Assembly (NCBI RefSeq): GCF_014647675.1
Contig: NZ_BMPQ01000017.1
Coordinates: forward strand, 124,001 to 188,000
DNA: 64,000 nucleotides
Origin: Streptomyces flaveus
GTDB lineage: Bacteria > Actinomycetota > Actinomycetes > Streptomycetales > Streptomycetaceae
Direction: 5' to 3'
In this document: positions 42,801-50,465 of the stretch, piece after piece
Layout: each line of letters starts with the position of its first letter
How positions within the stretch are numbered: the stretch's first letter is position 1
Notes under the pieces: model-generated
What the model saw: the letters and a program-made list of their open reading frames with translations, nothing else
What the model was told of the DNA's origin: nothing
The model's database searches: none
Translations under genes and position numbers: made by a program

Positions 42801-44659
42801 AACCGGAGTGGGCCCCGGAGCTGGCCGCGTCCCGCCGCGCCATCCGGGTCCGGATCGCCGGGGCCGACCACTGGGCGGCGATTGAGGACGCGGGCCGACT
42901 GCGTGACGCGCTCGGCACGGCGCTGCCTGTCGGCGTCCCGGAGGCTTTCACCGAGCCGGTCAAGGACCCGCTCGGCGACCTCCTTGCGCGGTACGCGCGC
43001 ACCCACGGCCCGTTCACCTCGACCGCGGCGGCGGCACGCTTCGGCCTCGGTACGGCGGTCACCGAGGGCGCCCTGCAGAGGCTCGCCGCGGGCGGCCGTG
43101 TCGTACAAGGAGAGTTCCACCCGGCGGGGATCGGCCAGGAATGGTGCGACGCGACGGTGCTGCGCCGGCTGCGTCGCCGTTCGCTCGCGGCGCTGCGGCA
43201 GGAGCTGGAGCCGGTGCCACCCGCCGCGCTCGCCCAGTTCCTGCCGCAGTGGCAGCACCTGGGCAGTGGGCACGGACTGCGCGGCATCGACGGACTCGTA
43301 CGCGCCGTCGAGCAGTTGCAGGGCGCCTCGGTGCCCGCATCCGCGCTCGAGAAGCTTGTCCTGCCGTCCCGGGTCGCGAACTACGCTCCTGCGATGCTCG
43401 ACGAGCTGACCGCCGCCGGCGAGGTGGTATGGGCCGGAGCGGGCGCACTGCCCGGCAAGGACGGCTGGGTGTCCCTGTATCTGGCGGACGCGGCCCCCCT
43501 GCTGCTGCCGCCCCCGCACCCTCTGGAGCTGACCGCGCTCCACCAGTCGGTCCTGGACACCCTCTCGGGAGGCTACGGCCTCTTCTTCCGTCAGATCGCC
43601 GACCAGATCCGCGCCACCACGCACCCCGACGCCACAGACCCTCAACTCGCCGACGCCCTTTGGGACCTGGCCTGGTCGGGCCGGCTGACGAACGACACGT
43701 TCGGCCCGATGCGCTCCCTCCTGGGATCGGGCCGCACCACGGGTTCCACCGCCCATCGCGCGAAGCGCACGGTGCCGCGCGGACGGTACGGCAGCCTGAC
43801 GGCCGCGGCGCGCCCCGCCTCCCGTACCGGCCCTCCCACCGTCGCGGGCCGCTGGTCGCTGCTCCCCGACCGCGAGGCCGACCTCACCGTGCGCGCCCAC
43901 GCCCTGGCCCGCACGCTGCTCGACCGGCACGGCGTGGTCACCCGGGGAGCGGTCGCCGCGGAAGGGGTCGAGGGCGGCTTCTCGGCGACGTACCGCATCC
44001 TGTCCGCCTTCGAAGACAGCGGACAGGCACGCCGCGGCTATGTGGTGGAGGGGCTCGGTGCCGCACAGTTCGCGATGGACGGCGCGGTGGACCGGCTGCG
44101 CGCGGCGGCCAACGCGAGCGAGCGAGGCGAGACCCTGCCAGAGCCGGAGTTCCCGGGCGCGCCCGGGTTCTTGGGCACCACCACCGGCTTCCCGGACCCC
44201 TACGCCAACACCCCCTCGGACACCGGCTTCCCCGGCAGCCCCGCATCCCGCCCCCGCCCGGGCAACGCCACCCGTGCCATCGTCCTGGCTGCCGCCGACC
44301 CGGCGAACGCGTATGGCGCGGCCCTCTCCTGGCCCGACCCCCCGGCCGGAGCGGGCCACAAGCCCGGCCGCAAGGCGGGTTCCCTGGTCGTACTGGTCGA
44401 CGGCGAGCTGACCCTCTACATGGAGCGCGGCGGCAAGACCCTCCTGGCCTGGCCCTCCACCCCGGACGACACACTGCTGAACGACCCACGTCTGCGCATA
44501 GCCGCCGAGGCCCTCTCCGCAGCCGCCCGCGCGGGCTCCCTCGGCACGGTCACGGTGGAGCGTGTGAACGGCGCCTCAGCCCTGACGTCGCCCTTCGGCA
44601 CGCTCCTGGAAGGAGCCGGTTTCCACGCGACGCCGCGGGGCCTACGCCTCCGCGCATAG
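39884..44659 (+). CDS. lhr: Giant ATP-dependent helicase Lhr
   Basis: A 1591-residue superfamily 2 helicase. Motifs: I VVAPTGSGKTLAAFLAA (about residue 45), Ia YVSPLKALAVDVERNL, TTPESLFLML, II (DEVH) VILDEVHAVAGTKRGAH, III GLSATVRPVDEV, IV IVFANSRRLAERL, V ATSSLELGIDMGAVDLVVQ, VI QRVGRAGHQVG. The Lhr winged-helix and beta-barrel follow, then a long C-terminal domain (about residues 860-1591). Lhr unwinds RNA:DNA hybrids 3' to 5', and in mycobacteria it is induced by DNA damage. It is followed by a Nei-type glycosylase, a linkage also seen in M. tuberculosis. Confidence 0.93.
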   Translation: MVRSAHGALDGFSPATRGWFAGAFAAPTDAQAGAWRAIGEGSDVLVVAPTGSGKTLAAFLAALDQLASTPPPADPKKRCRVLYVSPLKALAVDVERNLRSPLTGIKQEAVRRGLPQPEVKVGIRSGDTPAAERRALATRPPDILITTPESLFLMLTSATREALTGIETVILDEVHAVAGTKRGAHLALTLERLDELLPKPARRIGLSATVRPVDEVARYLSPRRKVEIVQPPSGKEFDLSVVVPVEDLAELGGSPVADSDEGAERPSIWPHVEERIADLVQAHRSTIVFANSRRLAERLCNRLNEIAYERATGEPLEEHHAPAELMGGSGAAQGAPPVIARAHHGSVSKEQRALVEEDLKAGRLPAVVATSSLELGIDMGAVDLVVQVESPPSVASGLQRVGRAGHQVGAVSTGVVFPKYRGDLVQAAVVTERMRTGSIESLRVPANPLDVLAQQLVAMTALDTWQVDDLLATVRRAAPFASLPESAFTAVLDMLAGRYPSDAFAELRPRVVWDRVAGTVTGRPGAQRLAVTSGGTIPDRGLFGVFLAGADPKKGGGRVGELDEEMVYESRVGDVFTLGTSSWRIEDITRDRVLVSPAPGVPGRLPFWKGDQLGRPLELGRAVGAFLREVGSLPKDDARLRLLAAGLDTWAADNVLSYLAEQREACGHIPDDRTIVVERFRDELGDWRVVVHSPFGAQVHAPWALALGTRLSERYGMEAQVMHADDGIVLRLPDADLLSLDLLDQEPVKLGTEYDSEQAPVGAADVAFDKGEVNQIVTDQVGGSALFASRFRECAARALLLPRRNPGKRTPLWQQRQRAAQLLQVASEFGSFPIVLEAVRECLQDVFDVPGLTELMGDIESRKVRLVEVTTPEPSPFARSLLFGYVAQFLYEGDSPLAERRAAALSLDSRLLAELLGQAELRELLDADVLSELERELQWLTEDRRAKDVESVADLLRLLGPLTDTELTERGAEPEWAPELAASRRAIRVRIAGADHWAAIEDAGRLRDALGTALPVGVPEAFTEPVKDPLGDLLARYARTHGPFTSTAAAARFGLGTAVTEGALQRLAAGGRVVQGEFHPAGIGQEWCDATVLRRLRRRSLAALRQELEPVPPAALAQFLPQWQHLGSGHGLRGIDGLVRAVEQLQGASVPASALEKLVLPSRVANYAPAMLDELTAAGEVVWAGAGALPGKDGWVSLYLADAAPLLLPPPHPLELTALHQSVLDTLSGGYGLFFRQIADQIRATTHPDATDPQLADALWDLAWSGRLTNDTFGPMRSLLGSGRTTGSTAHRAKRTVPRGRYGSLTAAARPASRTGPPTVAGRWSLLPDREADLTVRAHALARTLLDRHGVVTRGAVAAEGVEGGFSATYRILSAFEDSGQARRGYVVEGLGAAQFAMDGAVDRLRAAANASERGETLPEPEFPGAPGFLGTTTGFPDPYANTPSDTGFPGSPASRPRPGNATRAIVLAAADPANAYGAALSWPDPPAGAGHKPGRKAGSLVVLVDGELTLYMERGGKTLLAWPSTPDDTLLNDPRLRIAAEALSAAARAGSLGTVTVERVNGASALTSPFGTLLEGAGFHATPRGLRLRA

Positions 44660-44849
44660 GCCTACTCCGCCCGGCCCGGACACACGCACCTGCGGACCGA
44701 ACGAAGCTCCGGGCCCCAGACCAGGTCGGCCTCGTCGTCACCACTCCCCCTCCCAGCCGACCAGCCGACCCTCAGCCGCACAACCCGCCAGCAGCCTCCC
44801 CGCATCCCGACCAAGACGCCCCCGCCCACCCCATGCCACCCTGGACCCC

Positions 44850-45722
44850 ATGCCCGAAGGAGACACCGTCTGGCAGACCGCCCGGCGCCTACACACCGCC
44901 CTCGCGGGCCGCGTGCTCACCCGCTCCGACCTCCGGGTGCCCAAGTACGCCACGGCCGACCTCACCGGACGCACCGTCCTGGACGTCACCCCACGCGGAA
45001 AGCACCTGCTCACCCGTATCGAGGGCGGGCTGACGTTGCACACGCACCTGCGAATGGACGGCTCCTGGAAGGTGTACGCACCCGGCGAGCGCTGGAGCGG
45101 CGGCCCCGGTCACCAGATCCGCGTGATCCTCGGCACCGCAGAGCACACAGCCGTCGGCTACCGGCTCCCCGTACTGGAACTGCTCCGCAGCACCGACGAA
45201 CACCGGGCCGTGGGCCACCTCGGCCCCGACCTCCTGGGCCCGGACTGGAACCCCGACAAGGCCCTGGAGAACCTCCTGCGCGACCCAGCCCGCCCGCTCG
45301 GCGAGGCCCTCCTGGACCAGCGCAACCTCGCTGGAATCGGCAACATCTACAAGTGCGAGCTCTGCTTCCTGCTCGGGGCCACCCCCTGGCTGCCCATAGG
45401 CGACCTCCCCGCCGAACGCGCCGCCCAGCTGCCCGCCCTCGCCAAGAAACTCCTGGAAGCCAACCGCGACCGCCCCGCCCGCAGCACCACGGGCCGCCGT
45501 GACCAGAACCTCTACGTGTACGGCCGCGCACCCCGCCCCTGCCTGCGCTGCCGCACCTCGATCCGTACGGCGAACCAGGGTGACGGCTCCCGAGAGCGCC
45601 CCACGTACTGGTGCCCGACATGCCAGTCGGGCCCGGCCCCGGGAGCGAAGCCCTCCCCGTCACGTAGACCCCCATCCCGCACGACCCCACCACCCACGCC
45701 CCCATCCCGTACGACTAATTGA
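44850..45722 (+). CDS. nei: Fpg/Nei family DNA glycosylase
   Basis: A 290-residue bifunctional glycosylase/AP lyase for oxidised pyrimidines. The start MPEGDTVWQTARRLH carries the catalytic Pro-Glu after Met removal (Nei type: EGDT). The helix-two-turn-helix has LLDQRNLAGIGNIYKCELCFLLG, and the C-terminal zinc finger is CLRCRTSIRTAN ... YWCPTC with four Cys. The tail after the finger (about 35 residues, PSPSRRPPSRTT repeats) is low-complexity. It lies 190 bases after lhr. Its TGA stop overlaps the -35 of the next gene. Confidence 0.9.
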   Translation: MPEGDTVWQTARRLHTALAGRVLTRSDLRVPKYATADLTGRTVLDVTPRGKHLLTRIEGGLTLHTHLRMDGSWKVYAPGERWSGGPGHQIRVILGTAEHTAVGYRLPVLELLRSTDEHRAVGHLGPDLLGPDWNPDKALENLLRDPARPLGEALLDQRNLAGIGNIYKCELCFLLGATPWLPIGDLPAERAAQLPALAKKLLEANRDRPARSTTGRRDQNLYVYGRAPRPCLRCRTSIRTANQGDGSRERPTYWCPTCQSGPAPGAKPSPSRRPPSRTTPPPTPPSRTTN

Positions 45723-45748
45723 CGACCCGTCAGAAACTCTCGTACGGT
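45719..45748 (+). promoter_or_regulatory. Promoter and small palindrome of the SDR gene
   Basis: TTGACG (45719-45724), an 18-base spacer and TACGGT (45743-45748) precede ATG 45755 by six bases, implying a leaderless mRNA. TGACG-ACC-CGTCA (45720-45732) is a small palindrome over the -35, a possible TetR-type operator. Confidence 0.55.
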
Positions 45749-45754
45749 CCTTGC

Positions 45755-46519
45755 ATGCCCGTCACGGCGTACGACCTCACCGGACGCACCGCTTTTGTCA
45801 CCGGCGCTGCGAGCGGCATCGGCCGCGCCTGTGCCGTGCTGCTCGCGGCGGCGGGAGCCGTCGTCCACTGCGCGGACCGCGATGACCGAGGCCTCGACGA
45901 GACGGCGGACCTGATCAAGGACAAGGGCGGCGTGGCCCACACATACGCCCTCGACGTCACCGACCGCGCCCTGCTCGGCCAGGCGGTCGCGGCCTGTGAA
46001 CGCCTCGATGTGATGGCCGCCGTCGCCGGGATCATGCACAGCAGCCCGGTCCTGGAGACTCGCGAGGAGGACCTCGACCGAGTACTCGGCGTCAACTTCA
46101 AGGGCGTGCTGTACGCGTGCCAGGAGGCGGCCCGCGCCATGATCGCGTCCGGGACACGCGGCAGCATCGTCACCATGGCCTCGGGCGCTGTCGACACCGG
46201 AGGCCCCGGGCTGCTCTGCTACGGGGCGGCGAAGGCGGCAGTCGTCCAGTTGACGAAGACCCTGGCGACCGAGATGGGGCCGCACGGCATCCGCGTCAAC
46301 GCGGTCGCGCCGGGCTGGATCCGTACGCCCATGACGGACCGCAACGACGACGAGACCCAGGCGCGGACCGAGGCGTTCATGGCCCGGATGTCACCGCTGG
46401 GCCGGGTCGGCGAGCCGGAGGACATCGCGCACGCGGTCCTGTATCTCGCCTGCGACGCCTCGGCCTTCACGACGGGCCAGATCCTCCGCCCGAACGGAGG
46501 CGTGGCCATGCCTTGGTAG
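45755..46519 (+). CDS. Short-chain dehydrogenase/reductase
   Basis: A 254-residue classical SDR from ATG 45755. The cofactor site is FVTGAASGIGRACAVLL (TGxxxGIG), with D in HCADRDD suggesting NAD(H). AAVAGIM stands where NNAG usually does. The catalytic Ser lies in IVTMASGAVD, and Tyr/Lys in CYGAAKAAVVQ (YxxxK). The end SAFTTGQILRPNGGVAM is typical (family consensus VTGxxxxVDGG). The substrate is unknown. A leaderless promoter with a small palindrome suggests local regulation. Confidence 0.92.
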   Translation: MPVTAYDLTGRTAFVTGAASGIGRACAVLLAAAGAVVHCADRDDRGLDETADLIKDKGGVAHTYALDVTDRALLGQAVAACERLDVMAAVAGIMHSSPVLETREEDLDRVLGVNFKGVLYACQEAARAMIASGTRGSIVTMASGAVDTGGPGLLCYGAAKAAVVQLTKTLATEMGPHGIRVNAVAPGWIRTPMTDRNDDETQARTEAFMARMSPLGRVGEPEDIAHAVLYLACDASAFTTGQILRPNGGVAMPW

Positions 46520-46533
46520 CGCCAGCACCGGGC

Positions 46534-46755
46534 CTACTCCTCAAAGCGCAACCGAAGCCTCTCGTCAGCCTTGGCCCGGTCCTTCGGCACACAGTGCACC
46601 GGAAGCAGACTCAGCCCCCACCCACCGGCCACGGCCATTCCCTCCCATGCCCCGGCACCCGATGCAAACGCCCATCGCACCGCTCCCCACCACCACAGCA
46701 CCCCGCCCCCCAGAGCCAGCCCCCACCGCCCTATTCGCACCGTCCGGCCCGCCAT
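46534..46755 (-). CDS. Small membrane protein of unknown function
   Basis: A 73-residue protein with one or two hydrophobic stretches (LALGGGVLWWWGAVRWAFASG and EGMAVAGGWGLSLLPVHCV) and a charged tail (PKDRAKADERLRLRFEE). A near-perfect ribosome site, GGAGGTGA, precedes ATG 46755 by four bases, which is the main reason to accept it. No family is recognised. It lies between two larger genes that converge on this region. Confidence 0.55.
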   Translation of the reverse strand: MAGRTVRIGRWGLALGGGVLWWWGAVRWAFASGAGAWEGMAVAGGWGLSLLPVHCVPKDRAKADERLRLRFEE

Positions 46756-47138
46756 GGCGTCACCTCCAACCCGCCAGCCGACGCTGGACAGCGACCGTCA
46801 CCCACCGGCAGGGCGCATCAATCCTCACGAGGCGCACCCGGCGCGCCATCACACCGAAGGCACCGTCGCTCCGCTTCGGGCGCCACAGCCCTTCCACCAT
46901 CGCCGCATCAGGACACACCGGCAAACGGTGCAAAAGTGATGAAATCGAAACACGAATGCTCCGGCAGCCGTCCTTCGGAACGCAAGAAGTCCCAGCAGCC
47001 ACCCTCCAGCAACGCAAAAACCCCGACCGCACCCCTCCAGGTCTCCCCGGAGAGGCCCCGATCGGGGCCCTCACACAGTTCTCAGCCAGTTCTCAGCTCA
47101 TGTGGGCGAACTCACGACCGACCACAAGCCCGCAACCG
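46756..47138. other. Stretch between small protein and clgR
   Basis: About 380 bases. A minus-strand frame ends just before the small protein start, but its composition is not protein-like. GGCCCCGATCGGGGCC at 47054-47069 is a perfect 16-base palindrome and a probable clgR terminator. CAGTTCTCAGC is repeated next to it. Confidence 0.5.
47054..47069 (-). terminator. Palindromic terminator after clgR
   Basis: GGCCCC-GATC-GGGGCC, 70 bases downstream of the clgR stop. Short but very GC-rich stem. Confidence 0.5.
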
Positions 47139-47513
47139 TCAGGCGGCGACTACGTCGACCGCCTCGGCCGGCGCCTTGATCGTCACTCGTTCCGGTGGCA
47201 CACCGGTCACTGACACGGAATTGAGCCTCGGGCGTACTGGCGTGGGCACAGGTTCTGTGACCGCTGCCGACCGGGCCAGCTCGGCGAGGGCAAGCTCATC
47301 ACTCACTTCTCGCATGAGCTCGGACATCCGTACGTCCAGCGCGTCGCAAATCGCGGAGAGCAGCTCGGAGGAAGCCTCCTTCTGCCCCCGCTCCACCTCG
47401 GAGAGATAGCCGAGTGAAACTCGGGCGGACGAGGAGACTTCGCGCAGAGTACGGCCCTGGCGCTGGCGCTGCCGACGCAGCACGTCACCAAGCAGGCGAC
47501 GGAGCAGAATCAT
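47139..47513 (-). CDS. clgR: ClgR, XRE-type activator of clp/lon protease genes
   Basis: A 124-residue regulator from ATG 47513 (MILLRRLLGDVLRRQRQRQG); GAGGAGGGAG lies eight bases upstream. The Cro/CI-type helix-turn-helix is TLREVSSSARVSLGYLSEVERGQKEASSELLSAICDAL. The protein ends EAVDVVAA; a C-terminal Ala-Ala is known to be needed for ClpP-dependent turnover of ClgR in S. lividans. ClgR activates clpP1P2, clpC and lon. Position next to cinA, pgsA and ftsK matches actinobacterial clgR. Confidence 0.88.
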   Translation of the reverse strand: MILLRRLLGDVLRRQRQRQGRTLREVSSSARVSLGYLSEVERGQKEASSELLSAICDALDVRMSELMREVSDELALAELARSAAVTEPVPTPVRPRLNSVSVTGVPPERVTIKAPAEAVDVVAA

Positions 47514-47622
47514 CGGTGGCTCCCTCCTCGGGCCGTGTAGCCGCATCCTTCTCGCCCCACCGTACCGCCTTGCGCGGCGGCCGTGCGGGGAGCGATGTCG
47601 TGTTCACTCAGGGCTGCAAACA

Positions 47623-48168
47623 TCAATTCCCCCCGTTCTGTTCCGTATCCTGTGCCCGCTCATTTCCCATGTGTTCGTGCTCGAGCTCCTCCAGGAGAAG
47701 CCCGAGCACGCTCCGTACACTCTCCATACGGATTTCCGTCCGGCCGCCGTTCAACCGCAGCGCCGCCACTTTCCCGCCACCAAAACCGCCGCCGACCTCC
47801 GCGGAAGGACCGTCGACGGCAATGAAAACCGTGCCGACCGGCTGCCCGTCCTGGCTTTCGGGTCCCGCGACACCGGTGGTCGCGATGCCCCAGTCCGCGC
47901 CGAGCACCTTGCGCACACCGGCTGCCATCTGTGCCGCGACCTGCGGATCCACCGCCCCACGCTGTTTCAGCAGGGTGGCGTCGACGCCGAGTACATCCCG
48001 CTTCACCTCGGTGGCGTACGAGGTCACGGAACCGCGGAAGGCCTTGGAGGCTCCCGGCGCTGCGGTGATCGCCGCCGCCACCAGACCACCCGTCAGCGAC
48101 TCGGCGACAGCCAGCGTCTCACCCTTCACTGTCAGTAGTCTCAGCACTTCAGCAGCTTGGGAAGCCAT
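47623..48168 (-). CDS. cinA: CinA C-terminal domain protein (NMN amidohydrolase-like)
   Basis: A 181-residue protein consisting only of the CinA C-terminal domain: ETLAVAESLTGGLVAAAITAAPGASKAFRGSVTSYA and DWGIATTGVAGPESQDGQPVGTVFIAVDG. This domain deamidates nicotinamide mononucleotide and damaged pyridine nucleotides. The N-terminal MoCF domain of full CinA is absent, as usual in actinobacteria. Its ATG overlaps the pgsA stop (TAATG). Confidence 0.9.
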   Translation of the reverse strand: MASQAAEVLRLLTVKGETLAVAESLTGGLVAAAITAAPGASKAFRGSVTSYATEVKRDVLGVDATLLKQRGAVDPQVAAQMAAGVRKVLGADWGIATTGVAGPESQDGQPVGTVFIAVDGPSAEVGGGFGGGKVAALRLNGGRTEIRMESVRSVLGLLLEELEHEHMGNERAQDTEQNGGN

Positions 48169-48899
48169 TATTCCGCCTCCTTTGCCGCGGCTTTCCGCTC
48201 GTCGAGACCCTGGCGTCGCAGCACAATGGCTTGTCTCACATAGTCGAGCCCGGTCACCACGGTCAGGGCGACCGCCACAGCCATCACCCAGAACCTCAAG
48301 GTGGCCAATGGCCCCGTCAGCACCAGGACATACATCCCGACCGCCGTGCCCTGGGCGAGCGTCTTCATCTTGCCGCCGCGGCTCGCCGGAATGACGCCGT
48401 AGCGGATAACCAGGAAACGCAGCAGGGTAATTCCGAGTTCCCGCCCGAGGATGACACCCGTCACCCACCACGGCAGATCGCCGAGTGAGGACAGACAGAT
48501 CAGCGCGGCCCCCATGATCGCCTTGTCGGCGATCGGGTCGGCGATCTTCCCGAAGTCGGTGACGAGGTTGTACGTACGCGCCAGGTGACCGTCGAAGATG
48601 TCGGTGATCATGGCAACCGCGAAGGCGGCCCAGGCCCAGGCCCGCCAGACCGGGTCGTATCCGCCGTCGGCCAGCATCAGCGCGACGAAGCCCGGCACGA
48701 GCACGAGACGGAGCATGGTCAGAAGGTTCGCGACATTCCAGACGCTGGCCTGATTGACGGCCACGGCGCTCAGCTTCCCGCCGCGCGACGACTTCGAGCC
48801 CTGAGCACCGGAAGCGCCCGTACCGGTAGCGCCGGCGGCAGCACCACGCGTGCCGGGCCCGCCGGGGCCGCCCGCCGCGGATGCCGGGACTCCCGTCAT
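48168..48899 (-). CDS. pgsA: CDP-diacylglycerol-glycerol-3-phosphate 3-phosphatidyltransferase
   Basis: A 243-residue membrane enzyme making phosphatidylglycerol phosphate. The CDP-alcohol phosphotransferase motif is complete: DGHLARTYNLVTDFGKIADPIADKA (DGx2ARx8Gx3Dx3D). The N-terminal 45 residues are Gly/Ala-rich and non-conserved. Overlaps both neighbours (rimO stop, cinA start), so rimO-pgsA-cinA is a tight operon. Confidence 0.93.
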   Translation of the reverse strand: MTGVPASAAGGPGGPGTRGAAAGATGTGASGAQGSKSSRGGKLSAVAVNQASVWNVANLLTMLRLVLVPGFVALMLADGGYDPVWRAWAWAAFAVAMITDIFDGHLARTYNLVTDFGKIADPIADKAIMGAALICLSSLGDLPWWVTGVILGRELGITLLRFLVIRYGVIPASRGGKMKTLAQGTAVGMYVLVLTGPLATLRFWVMAVAVALTVVTGLDYVRQAIVLRRQGLDERKAAAKEAE

Positions 48900-50368
48900 C
48901 TGGCAGCCTCCTCAGGACCTGCGAGCGAGCCCAGGAGCGGCTCGGCCACCAGGTCGACGCCTTCCGTACCGACCACCTTCGCCTCGACCATACGACCGAC
49001 CGTCAGGCCTTCGCCGCTCGTGAACAGCACCTGGCCGTCGGTCTCCGGCGCCTGGTGCGCCGCACGGCCGGTCGCGCCCTCGGCGGCGTCGAGCGACTCG
49101 ACGAGCACCTCCACACTCTCGCCGAGGCGCTCCTCGGCCCGCTGCGAGACCAGCTCCTCCGCGAGCCGCGAGATGCGGGCAAGCCGCTCGGCGACGACGT
49201 CCTCATCCAGCTTGTTCTCGTACGTCGCTGCTTCCGTGCCCTCCTCGTCGGAGTACCCGAAGACGCCGATCGCGTCCAGCCGCGCGCCGTTCAGGAACCG
49301 CTCCAGCTCGGCCAGGTCGTCCGCGCTCTCGCCGGGGAAGCCCACGATGAAGTTGGACCGCACGCCCGCCTGCGGGGCCTTGGCGCGGATCGTGTCGAGC
49401 AGCTCCAGGAACCGGTCGGTGTCTCCGAAGCGCCGCATCGCGCGCAGCACACCGGGAGCGGAGTGCTGGAAGGACAGGTCGAAGTAGGGCGCGATCTTCG
49501 GCGTCGAGGTCAGTACGTCGATGAGCCCGGGCCGCATCTCGGCGGGCTGCAGATAGCTGACCCGCACCCGCTCGATCCCGTCGACATCGGCGAGCTCGGG
49601 CAGCAGCGTCTCCAGGAGCCTGATGTCGCCCAGGTCCTTGCCGTACGAGGTGTTGTTCTCGGAGACCAGCATGATCTCCTTGACACCTTGCTCGGCCAGC
49701 CAGCGCGTCTCGCCCAGGACGTCGGACGGCCGCCGGGAGATGAAGGAGCCTCGGAAGGACGGGATGGCGCAGAAGGAGCAGCGCCGGTCGCAGCCGGAGG
49801 CCAGCTTCACCGAGGCGACCGGAGAGCCGTCGAGACGGCGCCGCAGGGGCGCACGGGGGCCCGAGGACGGAGCGAGCCCCTCGGGAAGATCGGCCGGGCC
49901 GTGCCCGGGAAGCGCGACCTCGGCCGCCGACTCCTGCCGCTCGGCGGGGCTGATCGGCAGCAGCTTGCGGCGGTCCCGTGGAGTGTGCGCGGCGTGGATC
50001 CCGCCGTTCAGGATCGTCTGGAGCCGGTCGGAGATGTCCGCGTAGTCGTCGAAGCCCAGCACGCCGTCGGCCTCGGGCAGGGCCTCGGCGAGTTCCTTGC
50101 CGTACCGCTCGGCCATGCAGCCGACGGCGACGACGGCCTGGGTTCTGCCGTGCCCCTTGAGGTCGTTCGCCTCCAGGAGCGCGTCGACGGAGTCCTTCTT
50201 GGCGGCTTCGACGAAGCCGCACGTGTTCACGACGGCGACGTCCGCTTCCTCGGCGTCCTTCACGAGATGCCAGCCGTCCGCCTCCAAGCGGCCTGCGAGC
50301 TCCTCCGAGTCCACCTCGTTACGAGCGCAGCCAAGAGTGACAAGTGCGACGGTACGGCGTTCAGGCAT
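48896..50368 (-). CDS. rimO: Ribosomal protein S12 methylthiotransferase RimO
   Basis: A 490-residue radical-SAM enzyme that methylthiolates an aspartate of ribosomal protein S12. Start MPERRTVALVTLGCARNEVDSEELAG; N-terminal cluster cysteines in LGCARN, NTCGFVE and VGCMAE; radical SAM motif CDRRCSFC near residue 205; TRAM domain at the end. It differs from MiaB by the NEVDSE and FVEAAKKDS features. ATGA overlap with pgsA. Confidence 0.96.
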   Translation of the reverse strand: MPERRTVALVTLGCARNEVDSEELAGRLEADGWHLVKDAEEADVAVVNTCGFVEAAKKDSVDALLEANDLKGHGRTQAVVAVGCMAERYGKELAEALPEADGVLGFDDYADISDRLQTILNGGIHAAHTPRDRRKLLPISPAERQESAAEVALPGHGPADLPEGLAPSSGPRAPLRRRLDGSPVASVKLASGCDRRCSFCAIPSFRGSFISRRPSDVLGETRWLAEQGVKEIMLVSENNTSYGKDLGDIRLLETLLPELADVDGIERVRVSYLQPAEMRPGLIDVLTSTPKIAPYFDLSFQHSAPGVLRAMRRFGDTDRFLELLDTIRAKAPQAGVRSNFIVGFPGESADDLAELERFLNGARLDAIGVFGYSDEEGTEAATYENKLDEDVVAERLARISRLAEELVSQRAEERLGESVEVLVESLDAAEGATGRAAHQAPETDGQVLFTSGEGLTVGRMVEAKVVGTEGVDLVAEPLLGSLAGPEEAAR

Positions 50369-50465
50369 GGGCTCAAGACTACTTCGTCCCACTGACAGCC
50401 CACGTCGACGGGGTTGGCCGACCTTGGCCAACCCCGTGCCCGCCTGCCCGTGAATGCCGTACCGC

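Noticed and set aside
46760..47074. Minus-strand frame of 104 codons upstream of the small membrane protein gene
   Set aside because: No ribosome site at plausible starts, composition not protein-like, and it crosses the clgR terminator palindrome.
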